Below, in pieces: positions 5,086 through 5,100 of a stretch of DNA of 5,100 bases. The first letter of the stretch is position 1. Each line of letters opens with the position of its first letter. Both the position numbers and the translations under genes were made by a program. This DNA is from Sedimentisphaerales bacterium. Lineage in GTDB: Bacteria; Planctomycetota; Phycisphaerae; Sedimentisphaerales; SM23-30. The notes below the pieces were generated by a model. It did not search any database. It was not told the origin of the DNA and saw nothing but the letters and a program-made list of their open reading frames with translations. The stretch lies in NCBI GenBank assembly GCA_016932145.1, contig JAFGDI010000213.1:1-5100 (forward strand). The letters are read 5' to 3'.

Positions 5086-5100
5086 ATGCCGGCAGGAAAG
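5086..5100 (+). CDS. Start of an unidentified gene (first five codons)
   Basis: ATG at 5086-5088 begins an open frame reading MPAGK before the window ends. It is supported by a good ribosome-binding site, AGGAG at 5074-5078, seven bases upstream. Too little is present to name a product. Its upstream region carries the GTAACAG array. Confidence 0.6.

Overview
The window reads as chromosomal DNA of a motile Gram-negative bacterium of moderate GC content. The evidence is a Gram-negative-type CmoB tRNA-modification enzyme, an inner-membrane permease, a transmembrane chemoreceptor and what looks like a flagellar sigma-28 promoter. The chemoreceptor has a shortened HAMP region running straight into its signalling domain, a layout I associate with Desulfobacterota and some neighbouring anaerobic phyla. 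That lineage guess is inference and weak; the sequence does not fix the taxon.

Layout. Positions 1-137 (minus strand) hold the 5' end of a permease of the SO_0444/DUF318 type, which runs off the left edge. A 224-bp divergent intergenic region (138-361) carries promoters for both directions. cmoB (362-1336, plus) follows, with a near-consensus promoter so close to its ATG that the mRNA should be leaderless. A 159-bp spacer (1337-1495) contains two nested inverted-repeat structures, a candidate promoter and a possible Shine-Dalgarno-masking switch. It precedes a small gene (1496-2035) for a stand-alone Clp N-terminal-domain protein with no ATPase module. A strong intrinsic terminator (2067-2120) closes that unit. 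The next 217 bp lead to a large chemoreceptor gene (2338-4869), with a perfect FliA-type -10 box at 2266-2273. After it, 216 bp without a convincing gene contain a heptanucleotide tandem repeat. A new gene, with a good ribosome-binding site, begins at 5086 and is cut off after five codons.

How the parts work together. These do not look like one pathway. cmoB modifies wobble uridine in tRNA, the Clp-N protein probably touches the proteolysis machinery, and the chemoreceptor belongs to the motility regulon. Each has its own apparent promoter, and cmoA, the usual partner of cmoB, is not in the window.

The most notable observations are: (1) the chemoreceptor sensor region is built from four copies of a unit of about 130 residues, so it looks like two HBM sensor domains in tandem; (2) the orphan Clp-N protein; (3) the leaderless cmoB start; (4) the sigma-28 promoter, which also corrects the chemoreceptor start codon; and (5) the competing hairpins in front of the Clp-N gene. 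I found no CRISPR array, tRNA, rRNA, insertion sequence or obvious defence system.
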